Shown piece after piece: positions 47,129 to 57,778 of a DNA stretch of 64,000 nucleotides; within the stretch, counting starts at the first letter, position 1; each line of letters begins with the position of its first letter. This DNA is from Plantago ovata (lineage: Eukaryota; Streptophyta; Magnoliopsida; Lamiales; Plantaginaceae). The notes beneath the pieces are model-generated. The model searched no databases. It saw only the letters and a program-made list of their open reading frames with translations, and had not been told where the DNA came from. The stretch covers positions 52,984,425 through 53,048,424 of the forward strand of contig CM051457.1 of the NCBI GenBank assembly GCA_028274465.1, in the 5' to 3' direction. The translations under genes were made by a program, and so were the position numbers.

Positions 47129-48535
47129 TTACCGAACGGTTTGGCCTCGGTTGGCTGAGAGTGGACATGTGAAAAGACTAATCATCGGATTGTAATCCCC
47201 ATAAAAGTCCCTCCACATGTCAGAAAGGAGATCATTGGACCGTTGTAGAGCCTCCTGTTGCTGCTGAATGACCTGTTGCTGCTCCCACCTTTCATGCCTA
47301 TCCTCTCGGCAATGCTCCTCGAATGTCTCCCAATCGCGGTTGCGCTGGGCAATGTGCCCGTCGAGGTCTTGTCGCAGTCCTTGGACAGAAGTGGTCAAGG
47401 CTGCAGTACGAGCATCGGCTCTATCGAAACGGTCGTCGAGGTAGGCCCGGAATTCAGAGAAGTCAATACCTCTAGACCCCTGTGGTGCTCGAGTCGGTGC
47501 ATGCGGTGCTCTATGGACAAATGGAATATCCGGGATAGGGGCTTGGCCATCATCAGCCTCCATAGCATCCTCATAATCATTCTCATTATCTGAACCGCTC
47601 AGTTGGAAGGGTGCTTCCACATCAGCAGCGGCAGCCGTGGGGTTCTTCATTTGATACCTAGCAAGCTGCACATTAATAGTCGAAGGTGAAAGGGCAGCGA
47701 CCTCGCAATCCCCCTCATCAATTTCCTCGACCCCGTAATATTTGCAGTAGGCAGTGATGAATCTCGGAAAGATGAAGGGCTTCTTCTTCTTTTCCCAGTG
47801 GCGCTCATACTCTTCATACATGATGTGACCGATGTCGATTCGATGCTTGTCGATCAAGCAGTAGAGGAGCTCGGTGTAATTTGGCTGTATCCAAGTGTCA
47901 TTCTTCCTAGGGATCAAGTTGAAGATGCAGAATTTCATCATCACCTTAGCCTCAATGCTAAGGTCGCTCTGACGGATCCGTGCAGGTTTTGCTCCGATTT
48001 CTGGATATCTGTACTCCCTGTTCCAGATCACGTCCGTAATGTATCTTCCTATCCCCCTAGAAGCCCTCGAATATTGGTAGGCATTGTTGCTCCCTGTGAA
48101 CTCCTGTTGCCCAAAATGGATGAATGAAGAAATTGATTCTGGTGTCCATGGTATAATTATGCCTCGAACTAGTACCCCATTCTTCTCCTCGAGATCAGTG
48201 AATCCAGTGTAGAACTCTTGGAGGAGGCTCACGTCGTACCCTTTGAACCTGTTGGAACTATACCAAACCCAATTCCTTTTTTATGCCAATCGGGAGAGCG
48301 TCCTATACCCTGCCATTTTAGCTACCTCTTCCGGAATATCAATCCGCCTGTCTGGTATGATCGATCTACCACCTTCGGCTAGCTCCACTTCGAGCCTTTG
48401 TCGGACATCTATCGCAGCTAGAGACAACTCGAACATGTCGTGAGAAGGTTGGGAGCTTGATGCTACCCTCTTCCCCTTCTTGCTCGACCCAGTCTTCCTT
48501 GATCCTCTTGGAGCCATGATTCCTGCAAACAGCAA
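47129..48535 (-). pseudogene. Extra ORF of Athila-like element (plant transposon-protein type)
   Basis: The minus-strand reading begins MAPRGSRKTGSSKKGKRVAS, a basic Ser/Lys-rich N terminus. The main domain follows: SLLQEFYTGFTDLEEKNGVL, VRGIIIPWTPESISSFIHFG, MMKFCIFNLIPRKNDTWIQP and a downstream TAYCKYYGVEE. The C-terminal part is acidic and then Gln/Arg-rich with likely coiled coil (about 47190-47420). The domain resembles the 'putative plant transposon protein' family found in and near many plant LTR elements. In Athila elements an ORF at this position is often called env-like, but no membrane segment is seen here. The region has a small number of breaks. Confidence 0.7.
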
Positions 48536-49063
48536 TTAGTATCTTGTATGACACAAAACAGACTTATGCATATGCAAATGTACGGGCGAACAAACGAGCA
48601 ATATCTACGAAAATCGAACTCCTCAAAAACCCAATGTCTAGTCTAGCTACTTCATTATGCAACATATCAATGTAACTACTACAATCACATATCACATTAT
48701 GCTCTTGCTAGACAACAAATTCCTTGAATCACAAGGCTCAACTCATACCATAGTAACAAAAATCTAACATCATAAATCCTCAACTTCATCAATCATGCAT
48801 TCTTCCACTACATCCATCATTATCATAACAACTAACACATGTTTTAACAAGGAATGAAAGTAAAAGATTCATTGCATAATAAGATATAGTCATCTAATAG
48901 CAAAAATCTCAAATCAACAAACCAAGCCTAATTAAACATGCAATTGATAGTGAATAACGTTTCTAATCACACAAATCATCAACCCATACATCAAACAAGC
49001 TTAATTGAAGCATAAATAAAAAAAAACCCAAATTTGAAAAATTAGGGTTCATGTGAGATTACC

Positions 49064-49640
49064 TCAAATCCGAAGATTGAATGAACTAGGAAGAGATTTG
49101 TTCGGATGAAAAGAAAGAGCACGTAACGGGCTTCGATTGAAGCTAAAGAACACACAATTTGATGGTAATATGAAGAAGTTATGAAGGATTGAAGATATTT
49201 TGAAAAATGGATAATTTTTTGGAGTTAGATGAAGAAGATGGAGAAAAATGAGAGAAATGGGGGAGCTCCCCGTTTTTTGTTCTGCAGAGTCGCGGGGCGA
49301 GTCGCCCCACGCCTGGGGCGAATTGCCCCGCATGTGGGGTGAATCGCCCCGCGCGTCCAGAGCGCGCGGCGCGCTCTGGACTCGTGGGACGATTCGCCCC
49401 CCACCTCCTGAGGCGGGGAGATGAACTTTTCGAAAAAATGCGGTTTTTAAGTCCCCGAAAACCATTTTTCTCATAAAACCACTCAAAAAATCTCACTCAT
49501 ACATAACATAAGCACATACGACACAGAGACGAACAAATTCACATATGAAAAGCAAATTGTTCAAGAATGAATGCATGCAATAAAGCGGTAAAAAAGCGAT
49601 AAAAACTCCGGGTTGCCTCCCGGATAGCGCCATTGTTTAA
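49064..49640. other. Internal non-coding segment with LTR-like promoter features
   Basis: Lies between the protease and the extra ORF. It contains a GC-rich palindrome array (49291-49402). On the minus strand the T/C-rich stretch downstream of it leads into the extra ORF. This could be an internal promoter and leader for that ORF. That is inference, because no clear TATA box was found. Confidence 0.35.
49291..49402. repeat. GC-rich palindrome array, internal copy
   Basis: Units such as GGGGCGAGTCGCCCC, GGGGCGAATTGCCCC and GGGGTGAATCGCCCC, plus a GAGCGCGCGGCGCGCTC palindrome. These are the same core as in the LTR arrays, but here inside the element. Confidence 0.8.
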
Positions 49641-49667
49641 AGTCTTTGACTCTACTCCTGTCTGCGC

Positions 49668-50543
49668 CTAGCTCTTCTTCTTGAGGGTACTAGACTTCCC
49701 CTTCATGGATCTTCTCCTCATGCCACGAACCTGTGAATAAGAATGAACATAGGCAGCAAGACCACAGTAGTTAATAGTGTGAGAAGTATCAGGTGGATCA
49801 GATATGGCTCGCAACAAATGTCGCTTGCCATCCACCTCAATAGTGCAAGTCCTTCGGTAGATGTCTATCACGGAGCGTAGCTTAGTCAAGAACATTCGTC
49901 CCAAGAGAACGACATCCCCCGTCCCAGGTGTAGACGCCGGCATAACTACAAAATTGGTGTATACAGAAACTTCACCAATCTTGACCAATACATTCTTCAC
50001 AACGCCTTCGGGTCTCACAAAGGATCCATCCGCCAGTTGCACAATAGCCTCATGCTCAGATAGTTTTCCCAGGCTACTCTTCTCGAACACATTCATAGGG
50101 AGCACATTAGAGTAGTATCCCATGTCTAGTGTGGCACGAATATCTTCAAGTTCACCAATCCCGACCTTAACATCGACACTTTGAGGGAGTGGCTCGGGAT
50201 CCTCTTACTCCTCTTCACTCTCGTTAGAACTAAGGTTCTTCTCTTCTTCCTTAGCCTATGGAGGTTCTTCCTTCTTGCAACAATCGCACTTAGCAACCCT
50301 CTTGATGGTGATTTCAACAGGTAGATCACCCGCCAAGGTAATGGACATCGACTTCTCAGTGTTGCTAGGCAGCTTGCCTTGTTCCCTACTTGCTCCTCGG
50401 TCGATCAACTCTTGCATCTTTTGTTGGGCAAGCCTAGTGCTCTCTTCCAACCTATCAATCCTTACTCTAGTCTTCTCAGAATCTTCTTCATAACGTTTGA
50501 GAAAACTTTGGGTGTGATCAACCATCTTTTGCAAGTCATCCAT
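49668..50543 (-). pseudogene. Protease region of Athila-like element
   Basis: The minus-strand order is a charged coiled-coil-like segment (MVDHTQSFLKRYEEDSEKTR), an acidic linker and a retropepsin-like domain. That domain has YSNVLPMNVFEK, VKNVLVKIGEVSVYTNFVVM and DVVLLGRMFLTK, the flap and GR-x-FL parts of gypsy proteases. Pol does not follow: the reading ends in a Lys/Ser-rich tail. Fossil with breaks. Confidence 0.75.
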
Positions 50544-50780
50544 CAGTTGAGCCGACTTCGACTTCGGTTGCTCTTTTGGAGCGTGGTTTTCGCAGTGATC
50601 ATTACCATAGTTTAGCCTACTACGGTCTTGGTTAGGGCCATAAGTTTGGCTAGCCGGTGCATATCCTTGATTGTTTCGGAACCCTCTTCTCCAAAATCCA
50701 CCTCGAGGATTTCTACCATCTTGTCCGTAGCTAGCCTCTTGAGTACCAAACTCCGTAGCAAAGGCTTCCTCTTCGCCTCC

Positions 50781-51818
50781 TTAAGCCCAGTTGCCATCAT
50801 CATACGCAAGCTCCGATCTACACATATGAGCCCCATGCCCATAGTTCTTGCATATTCGGCAAACTTCATTCGAAATAGTTGTTCCAGTGGCGCTCTTGAG
50901 AACTTGTTTCAATTCGTTGGTAAAGCACTCGAATTGATCCCCATTCCCCCTATACATAGGGGCTTCTTGAGTCGGTGGAGCATCAGGTCCACGTCTCCTA
51001 ACCATCGCTCATGGGTCCTTGAACTGCGAACCCTTAGCAAGCCTTTCGAAAACTGCCCAGACGGCTTCTGCGGTTTCCTCCCAAATATTGTCTCGGCATT
51101 GAAAATCCACCACTTGTTGGTTCTCGAAGGTTAGTCCATTGTAGAAGTGTTGGACTAGGTCAGAAAGCTCAAAACCATGGTGAGGGCACTTGTTCGTGAG
51201 ATCTTGGAACCTCTCAAACGCGGTGTAGATGGTCTCATCATAGTCTTGTTTGAATCCAGTGATTTGCGCCTTGAGCGCGGTAGCCAAGGTGTGGGGGAAG
51301 TATTTTTCCATGAAAGCTGAAAAAACCTTCTCCCAAGTGTCCAGCGAGCCTGCTGGAAGAGAACTCAACCATGACTTGGCTCTGTCGCCAAGCCCCATAG
51401 CAAAAACCTTCATCCGCAACTCATTCGTTGTTATTTCAGCTCCGGGTCGTGGGAGTTGGTTGACGAAATCATCGATATCGTGCAAGTACCCCATCACATC
51501 TTCCCTTGCTAAGCCATAGAACCTCGGAAGTTGTTGGAATGCGTGGTTCTTGATTTCTAGATCTCGAGTTGCAGATGAAAGAACAATCGTCGGTCCCCTC
51601 ATACGATCCTTGGAGGGTTGAACCCATGCTTTCAGTGGTCTAGCTTCTGCCATTCCGTCGATTTCCTTGAAAAGACTGTGTAGAGATTCAGAGAAATCGG
51701 TATCCTCTATTTCCTCTAATTCACGCCTTTGAAGTAGTCGCCTTCTTTGGTGGTAGACTATGTCGATCTCAGCAATTGAATCAGCAAGCGGAGTTCCTCT
51801 AGATCGTGTATGTGGCAT
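50781..51818 (-). pseudogene. Gag region of Athila-like element
   Basis: It starts MPHTRSRGTPLADSIAEIDI. The gag domain carries FQQLPRFYGLAREDVMGYLH, AKSWLSSLPAGSLDTWEKVF and FPHTLATALKAQ, ending PHHGFELSDLVQHFYNGLTF. A CCHC knuckle CRICKNYGHGAHMC lies at about 50820-50865. This is the clearest gag copy in the window. It forms the particle shell in gypsy elements. It may have supported trans-mobilisation of the family; that is inferred. Confidence 0.85.
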
Positions 51819-51940
51819 ACACTATCTGTAACAAACTAGGAAAGGAGTATCAGATAGAGATTAAAAAGGAAAACTAAAACTACTAGAACTAGGAATTGAA
51901 TGCTGAAAATATAAACAAATTAAACAGAAAAAGGAGTATA

Positions 51941-51959
51941 GTCCCCGGCAGCGGCGCCA
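51941..51959 (-). other. Primer binding site (tRNA-Asp type)
   Basis: The minus strand reads TGGCGCCGCTGCCGGGGAC, three bases inside the 5' LTR. It complements the 3' end of plant tRNA-Asp (CCCCGGCAACGGCGCCA) with one mismatch. This primer is typical of the Athila group. Confidence 0.88.
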
Positions 51960-51962
51960 ATT

Positions 51963-53236
51963 TGATGAACGCGTGGATGTCGGGTCCAACGTATCAAATA
52001 AATTTGTTATTTAGTCAAAGGCAATTCACAACTACAACGAAAACCGTAGTGTAGCAGTAGAATAACCTCGAGTGTCGATCTCTAAGGACTATAACTAGCT
52101 TTATCTAATCTAATTTAGAATATAAAACAGCAGACGATTTAGCAAAGGTTTTTCTTAACAGATAATGGAGATTGGTGATAGTATGGTCCTTCAAAGCATA
52201 ACGGGTTAATAATCATGCATAAATTCCTCGGTTTTGCATGGAGATCTTTGATCAATGAATTGTCCAGTTGTAATTATCAAACACTACGAAGATATAGATT
52301 TAGATAGGTCAAAGACCAATGAATTGTCCAATTGTGTGCAATAATTAATCAACAATACGAAGATAGATATTTAGATAGATCAAAGAAATAAAGCAATAAC
52401 TTTGAGTATAATGCGCGATATAGCCATTAGCATAATTATCAACCCTTCGCTAAGAATTCACATACTATCACCAACGAGAAGTTTAGCTACTCATAGTTGT
52501 CATGCAATCAACAGAAATCATAGAAGAAAACATGTTGAAATATATATAAAAATAAGTAGAAAAACTGTAAGATACAATGTTACCGAAGGTTGTCAATCTC
52601 CGAATAATCGCGATCTTACAAGCTCCAAACTGCTATGAAAAAGTATCTCCTAAGCTAAGAACCCCCAGAACAGGCTCTGGGAAGTTCCTACCTAAAACTA
52701 CAGAGAAAGGTGAGAGAAAAGGTCTGGAAAAGTATGAAAAACGGAGAAAAACTGAGCAACTATATATAGGCTATGAATTGTGTGGGGCGAAGGGCCCCAC
52801 ACACCGGACGATTCGCCTGGTGTGGGGCGATTCACCCCACATCCCGGGTGATTCGTCCCACATCCCGGGCGATTCTCCCGGGAGTATTTTTCGGCCTGGA
52901 ACGCGTTTTCGACGCGTTTTTGAATTTCTTCCCCTTTTCGGACTCGGTTTTTGACTTCTAGTGGCCTTCTAACCTCCAGATTCGACCCCCAGACTTCAAA
53001 TCCTATCCGGAATCTTTCAGATACTCCAAATAGGGTTCTGGAACACCAATTCCTTGTCTACTCCAATATAATTGCCCGGAAAACCTCGTTTTTCAACCAA
53101 AACCTGTAAAATAAAAACTAAAGGGAAACGTGACACTATTCTAATAAAATGCACTAAAATATAGCTAAATTAACATAGAGGATAGCTAAAATAGGTGAAA
53201 AATACTCGAATGAAAGTGTAAAATACACATTCATCA
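51963..53236 (-). repeat. 5' LTR of Athila-like element
   Basis: About 1274 bp, TGATGA...TCATCA. On the minus strand a TATA box lies at 52761-52768, with the five-unit GC palindrome array (52783-52883) directly upstream. That leaves about 470 bp of U3 and about 800 bp of R/U5. Confidence 0.9.
52783..52883. repeat. GC-rich palindrome array (5 units)
   Basis: Units include GGGGCGAAGGGCCCC, GGACGATTCGCC, GGGGCGATTCACCCC, GGGTGATTCGTCCC and CCCGGGCGATTCTCCCGGG, spaced about 20 bp. They sit immediately upstream of the LTR TATA box on the element strand. Confidence 0.82.
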
Positions 53237-53771
53237 GCTGACAGGGGTAGAATGGTCATTCTTGGTACCAAAGCGCTCCTAGGGCGGGTGTCGCCCTAGT
53301 ACCGTCCGAGGACGGGGTAGTAGGGCGACTGCCGAGCTTCTATGGTCCGAGGACCACCTTTTCCTTAGGACATGTTAATTCTTCCTTGACGTAAGGAGTT
53401 ATGTCCGGCCACCCGTGGTAGTAGGGCGGAAGGACACTCGTCCGACTACCTGTGCTAGTAGGGCAGAAGGGCACCAATCTTGTTCCTCTCAACGTGCTAG
53501 TAGGGCGAGGCTACGTAGCCGGAGGTCGTGGTGTAGTCCGAGGAGCTCTTTGTCCTGCTAGTAGGGCGTCACCACGCTAGTAGGGCAGCTCAGTAGCTAG
53601 TAGGGCAGTTGTACTTTTAGGCCGCACATAAGGACTTAGGTTATCTTGCCTAGTCTTTTGTCTGGTCGGACCATGATGAAAGGTGAACGGACCCTTCTAT
53701 CATGGTCAGCCCATGTCGCCCTAGTACACTCTTAGACGTCCTTGGGGGTTGGACATATTCCGACACCAACA
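53237..53771 (-). repeat. Tat 3' LTR, U3 side, with GCTAGTAGGGCG motif array
   Basis: It ends CGACACCAACA at 53771, matching the other end TGTTG at 42328. Seven copies of TAGTAGGGC(G/A) lie at about 53318, 53419, 53455, 53498, 53558, 53577 and 53597, with inverted CGCCCTAGTAC at about 53292 and 53715. The motifs sit in U3, upstream of the LTR TATA box, as expected for regulatory repeats. Confidence 0.8.
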
Positions 53772-53800
53772 TATGTCCCCCTAGTTTCCAAGTATCTTAG
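53772..53800 (-). other. Polypurine tract of Tat element
   Basis: The minus strand reads GGAAACTAGGGGGACATA right before the LTR start TGTTGGTG. It confirms this as the 3' LTR of a minus-strand element. Confidence 0.75.
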
Positions 53801-54322
53801 TAGAAGATAGTTGTGGAACTATTAAGTTCAAGTCGGCCTTCCCTTCAATCTTGAAATATGGTCCGATGTACGATTGCAAAAGGTTTTCCTTGCGACCCCA
53901 TGGTTTTCACAATCTTTCCCTCCTCCTATCTCTCCCTCCCCCCCCCCCCCTCTTTTTTTATGGTTCGAGTAGACGGTACTCGGACCACCAAAAAAGAGTA
54001 TTTGTATGAAAGAGATTGGATACGGGTAAGGTCATGTAGCTTCAAGAGGTCGAGGAGTAGTCTTTTCTTCCTTCGGAGCATGTGTTGTAGTCGCTCTTTT
54101 TTTTTTTTTTTGCTCGAGGAGCTTGCTTGGTAGGGCGAGCTGCTCGAGGAACCTGCTCGGTAGAGCGAGCTCTAATTCGCGTACGCTCCGGACGGTTTTT
54201 CTCAAGTCGTGGCGCTTCCGGGGTAAAATCGTCTTTTCATGACGTGGTCGTCTGTCTCGTCGCGTGTGTGGCCCAGATTTGTCGCCACGTATGCGACGGT
54301 TCACCTTCCAGTACTACCCTCT

Positions 54323-54739
54323 TATAAATAGGGGTACTTAGATTCATTTGCAAACTTTTCGCCCAAACTTACTCAGAGCAAACAACTGAGCGACCAGCAT
54401 TTGTGAAGAGCGAAGAACCGGTGTAGTCGAGCGTGGTCGTCGAGCAAGTCTTTCTTCCTTTCCAGCAAATCAAGTAAGTTCGACTACCTTTCCTTCCTTT
54501 ATTTTTGCCTTTACTCGCGCTATTACTATGCTTGCTTTTTGTGCGCTCGCTCTTTTCTTTTTATAATTGCTTCCCCTTTTTTCTCGTCTCCCCCCTCCTC
54601 ACTATATGGTAGTCGCTCCTCTTAATTGTGCCTGCGCATCTCAGCTTTGAGACTTGGACTTAAAATACACCTAAACTGACCTCTCGGACCTTACATAAAA
54701 CCGCCGTTGATTGATATTTTTCCTCTTCCTTTGTTTAGG
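54323..54739 (+). promoter_or_regulatory. Promoter, leader and 5'UTR intron of the antisense accessory gene
   Basis: TATAAATA at 54323-54330 is followed about 30 bp later by a leader. A GT-AG intron fits 54474-54738: TCAA|GTAAGTT to TTTGTTTAG. The acceptor lies one base before the ATG at 54740. The arrangement implies the gene is transcribed on its own, opposite to the element. Confidence 0.65.
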
Positions 54740-57700
54740 ATGTCCGAGAGGAGTGATAGCGAGAACATGTCAGAGGGGCGCGGGTACGCGGACAGCAGCA
54801 GTTCCTTATCTGCAAGTTTTCTCGATAACGACCTACCCGTTGTCGATGTGCCCGAGGAGGAAGAGGAGATAGTGAGTACTCCTCCGGAAGATAGGTTAGT
54901 CGCTCGGTCTAGAGGGCCTAGGAACGAGTACGATCTGAACGACTCGTTTATTAACGATGAGGCCGAGGAGGGTTCTGTTCACAATGTTCCTTCCGAGGTA
55001 GTGAATGTTGTTGCTGGGGCTCTCAGACGGGGTTATCGAGCAGGTGGTCAGCCAGACCCAATAGAGCCTCGGGTCGTCATATTAGATGATGTGCCCGCCT
55101 TGCCTAGTTCTGAGGAACTTCCCTTAGCTGAAAAATCATCATCAAAAACCACTAAGAGCCCAAGTCCCGTGAGGTACTTACCTCAGGGCTATTATCAGAG
55201 AGTGGTCACTCTCTCTTCCGACGACGAGATCTGTCGGCCGCCTTCTAATTTTGGTGAGGCCGGTCCGAGTGGGAGCAAGCCAGTCGCTCATGTACATAAT
55301 GAGAGTAGCGAATCTCTCTTTGGGGACGACGACGACTTTTCAGTTGATGCGTCCGAGGGAGAATCCCAGAGGAGCCACGTGGAAGAAGAATTGCCGCTCG
55401 AGATTGAAGAGGGCGAGGATGCGCGCGAGGTTGCAAATCAAGTGTCCGCGTCCGAGGACGTAGGGACTTCCCGTTCCGCACCGAGGAGGAAGAGAAGAAG
55501 AAAGGGCGAGCCAGTCGCTCCCAAATTTGCCAAGGACGGTCGTCCGAGGGGTGCTGCTTCCTTGGGCGCCAAGTTTACTCGACCCGTCTCAGAATGTCAT
55601 CATCCGGATCCAAATGAAGAGCTGAACGAGAATGGCTCAATACCCACTGTGGCGACCACCATTTATGAGGAGGTGATCCCTCACCTTAGGTGGATTTACT
55701 GCCTTCCTGCGTCTAATGTCGACATACTCCTCCCGACGCCCGACCAGACCTTCTACAACCCGCCGTCCGAGTACATTGCGGTTCATACCATGTCCTTTGA
55801 CGCTTTCCGTCAACTGTTCAACGACCTAGGCCTCGCTCCCGCTCAAATTATCCCGAGCTCGCTCGGCACATTGGTTTGCTATGAGGTCTTTTGCCACATC
55901 CGAGGAATCCCGGTGAATTACTCGACGTTCATTCAGCTTTTTCGGGTTTCTGTCAGTCCAGGGAACGCCCATTTTTACTTCTTCTCGACTAGGCCTGGCT
56001 TTGCCTTTCTGAAGGAGGCTCCATCGTCTATCGGCTGTCGGTGGTGGTCGCGATACTTTTATGTTCGCAAGGTCCGACAACCCGGCATGACCGACGAGCA
56101 GCTAGCTTGGGGTGTCCCGAAGAAGTTTTTCAGAGGAAGTTGGGTGGGTAAATCGGTTGTGGGCGACTTGGCTCCTTGGGCTGCCCAACTACAACGCGAA
56201 AATTTGCTTCCGGAGCCCAAGAGGTACTTTTTCTGGGCGTTGAATCTCCAGCCCTTGCCGTACTTGGCAAACTTGACCGATCCGGTTTATTGTGGCTTTA
56301 AGAAAGATTTTGGTAAGTCAACGTCCGAGGCATGCCTTGTGCGAGGAGCGTCTCCTCGCTCGGTTTTATATGTTTATCTTCTTTCCGAGTTTCTATTTCC
56401 ATACTTAGCTACTTTTGAATCCATATGTTGCTCACGCCTTTATGTTTTTGTTTGGTCCTCGGACCTTTATATATTTGTGTACTAACTTCCTTTCTTCCTT
56501 TGTAGACTATTGGTTCAAGTGGATCATGTCTGAGACGCTCGAAGCCGGAAGAAGACAACGCGCCGCTCAGCGCAAGCTTGTCCAACACCAAAAGTTGGAC
56601 AAGGTAATGAACTCTGCGACCCTCCTCGGAATGCTGTTGTGCACAAGGACGAGATGGCTCGTCGGGAGCGGGAAGGTGAGCCTCCTCTGGAGATGGCTCC
56701 TCCTCAACTGAAGAAGGCCGACGACAAGGCCAAGGACGACAAGAAGTCCAAGAAGTCGAAGAGGAGCTCCGACGACGAGGGTGGTCGCGCGGGGAAGAAG
56801 GCCCGCAAAATAAGGGCAAAGGCAAGGAGATCACGACGAACGAGGATCTCTCGGACGAGGTGAACCGTATCATGGCGCTCGACGAGCTTGATCGGGAACA
56901 TGAGCTGAGCCAAGTCTCTCGCAAGGTAATGTCCTTAAATCCCTCATTTTTAATTTCAAAAAATTACCAAGTGTTTTTGCTTCTCGCGCCTTGCTAACTT
57001 CATCGGTCCTCGGACCTTACTTTTATTTTCTTTGCAACTCGCCGCCATAGTGGGCGCAATTGAGAACCTTGCGGCCGACAAGGGTGCTCCGGAGGAAGTT
57101 GCCAATTTGCACCTCCAACTCAAAGAAGCTAATACCCGTACTCGGGCGCTTGAAGAGGAGTTGTAGGTCGAGAAGGCCAAGTTCACCAGTCTGGAGGCCG
57201 AGGGCGCAAAGGTGCAAAGGCAGATGAAGGCTTGGAAAGATGCATGGAATAATCTCTCCATCAAGATGGCCCATTTCAAAGACACCGTGCTCGGGTACCT
57301 CAAGGATACTCGGTATGAGGGCGCTAAGGCTTTCTACGAGTCCACCTCGTACCGTCTAAAAATGCTGGAGACCAAGGAAGTGTGGCGCGAGGAGGGCTTC
57401 TACTCGGCTCTTGACCAGTTGAAATCTAAGGGTCTCTTGCCCGAGGACTTTGATAGCGACGCCGCGGGCTTTATGGACAACAAGAACGGCGACTTTGCGG
57501 ACTATGAAGATCATATCGTGTCCGATGCCGAGCATAAAGCTTGCAAATTTGGCGCGCTGGTCGCTAACCCTGAGGTCCCTTATCCTGCCAAGGTCGGTCT
57601 GCTTCCTTCCTGGGTGCCCGAGGTCCTCCGAGTTGGGATACTCGAGCCGTTCAATAAGTGTGGCCATCACAACACTAGGTGGCTCGCTCTTCCTGGCCTT

Positions 57701-57778
57701 GTATTCGGCCGCGACTACACTGTGGAGGAGCCCGAGGTTATCAAATTCCGAGAAACGCTCGAGGCAGAGAGGCGCACG

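Larger units (their letters stand above)
42763..53236 (-). mobile_element. Athila-like Ty3/gypsy element with both LTRs, no RT or integrase seen
   Basis: The LTRs are 51963-53236 (5', about 1274 bp) and 42763-45628 (3', holding an inserted solo LTR). Both have TGATGA...TCATCA ends. Flanks GCTGG and GCTGA form a 4-of-5 target duplication. The primer site 51941-51959 (minus TGGCGCCGCTGCCGGGGAC) pairs with tRNA-Asp, as in Athila. A purine tract GGTTTGGGGAGTT (minus) abuts the 3' LTR at 45629-45641. Coding order is gag, protease, then an extra ORF; no reverse transcriptase, RNase H or integrase motifs occur. LTR divergence by eye is about 2 percent, about one million years. Structure is whole at the ends, coding has a few breaks, and it must be non-autonomous. 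Confidence 0.9.

Noticed and set aside
54740-56312. Host nuclear gene for an acidic protein
   Set aside because: The domain is of the gypsy-type transposon family and the gene lies between pol and the 3' LTR of one Tat element, so it is an element gene.
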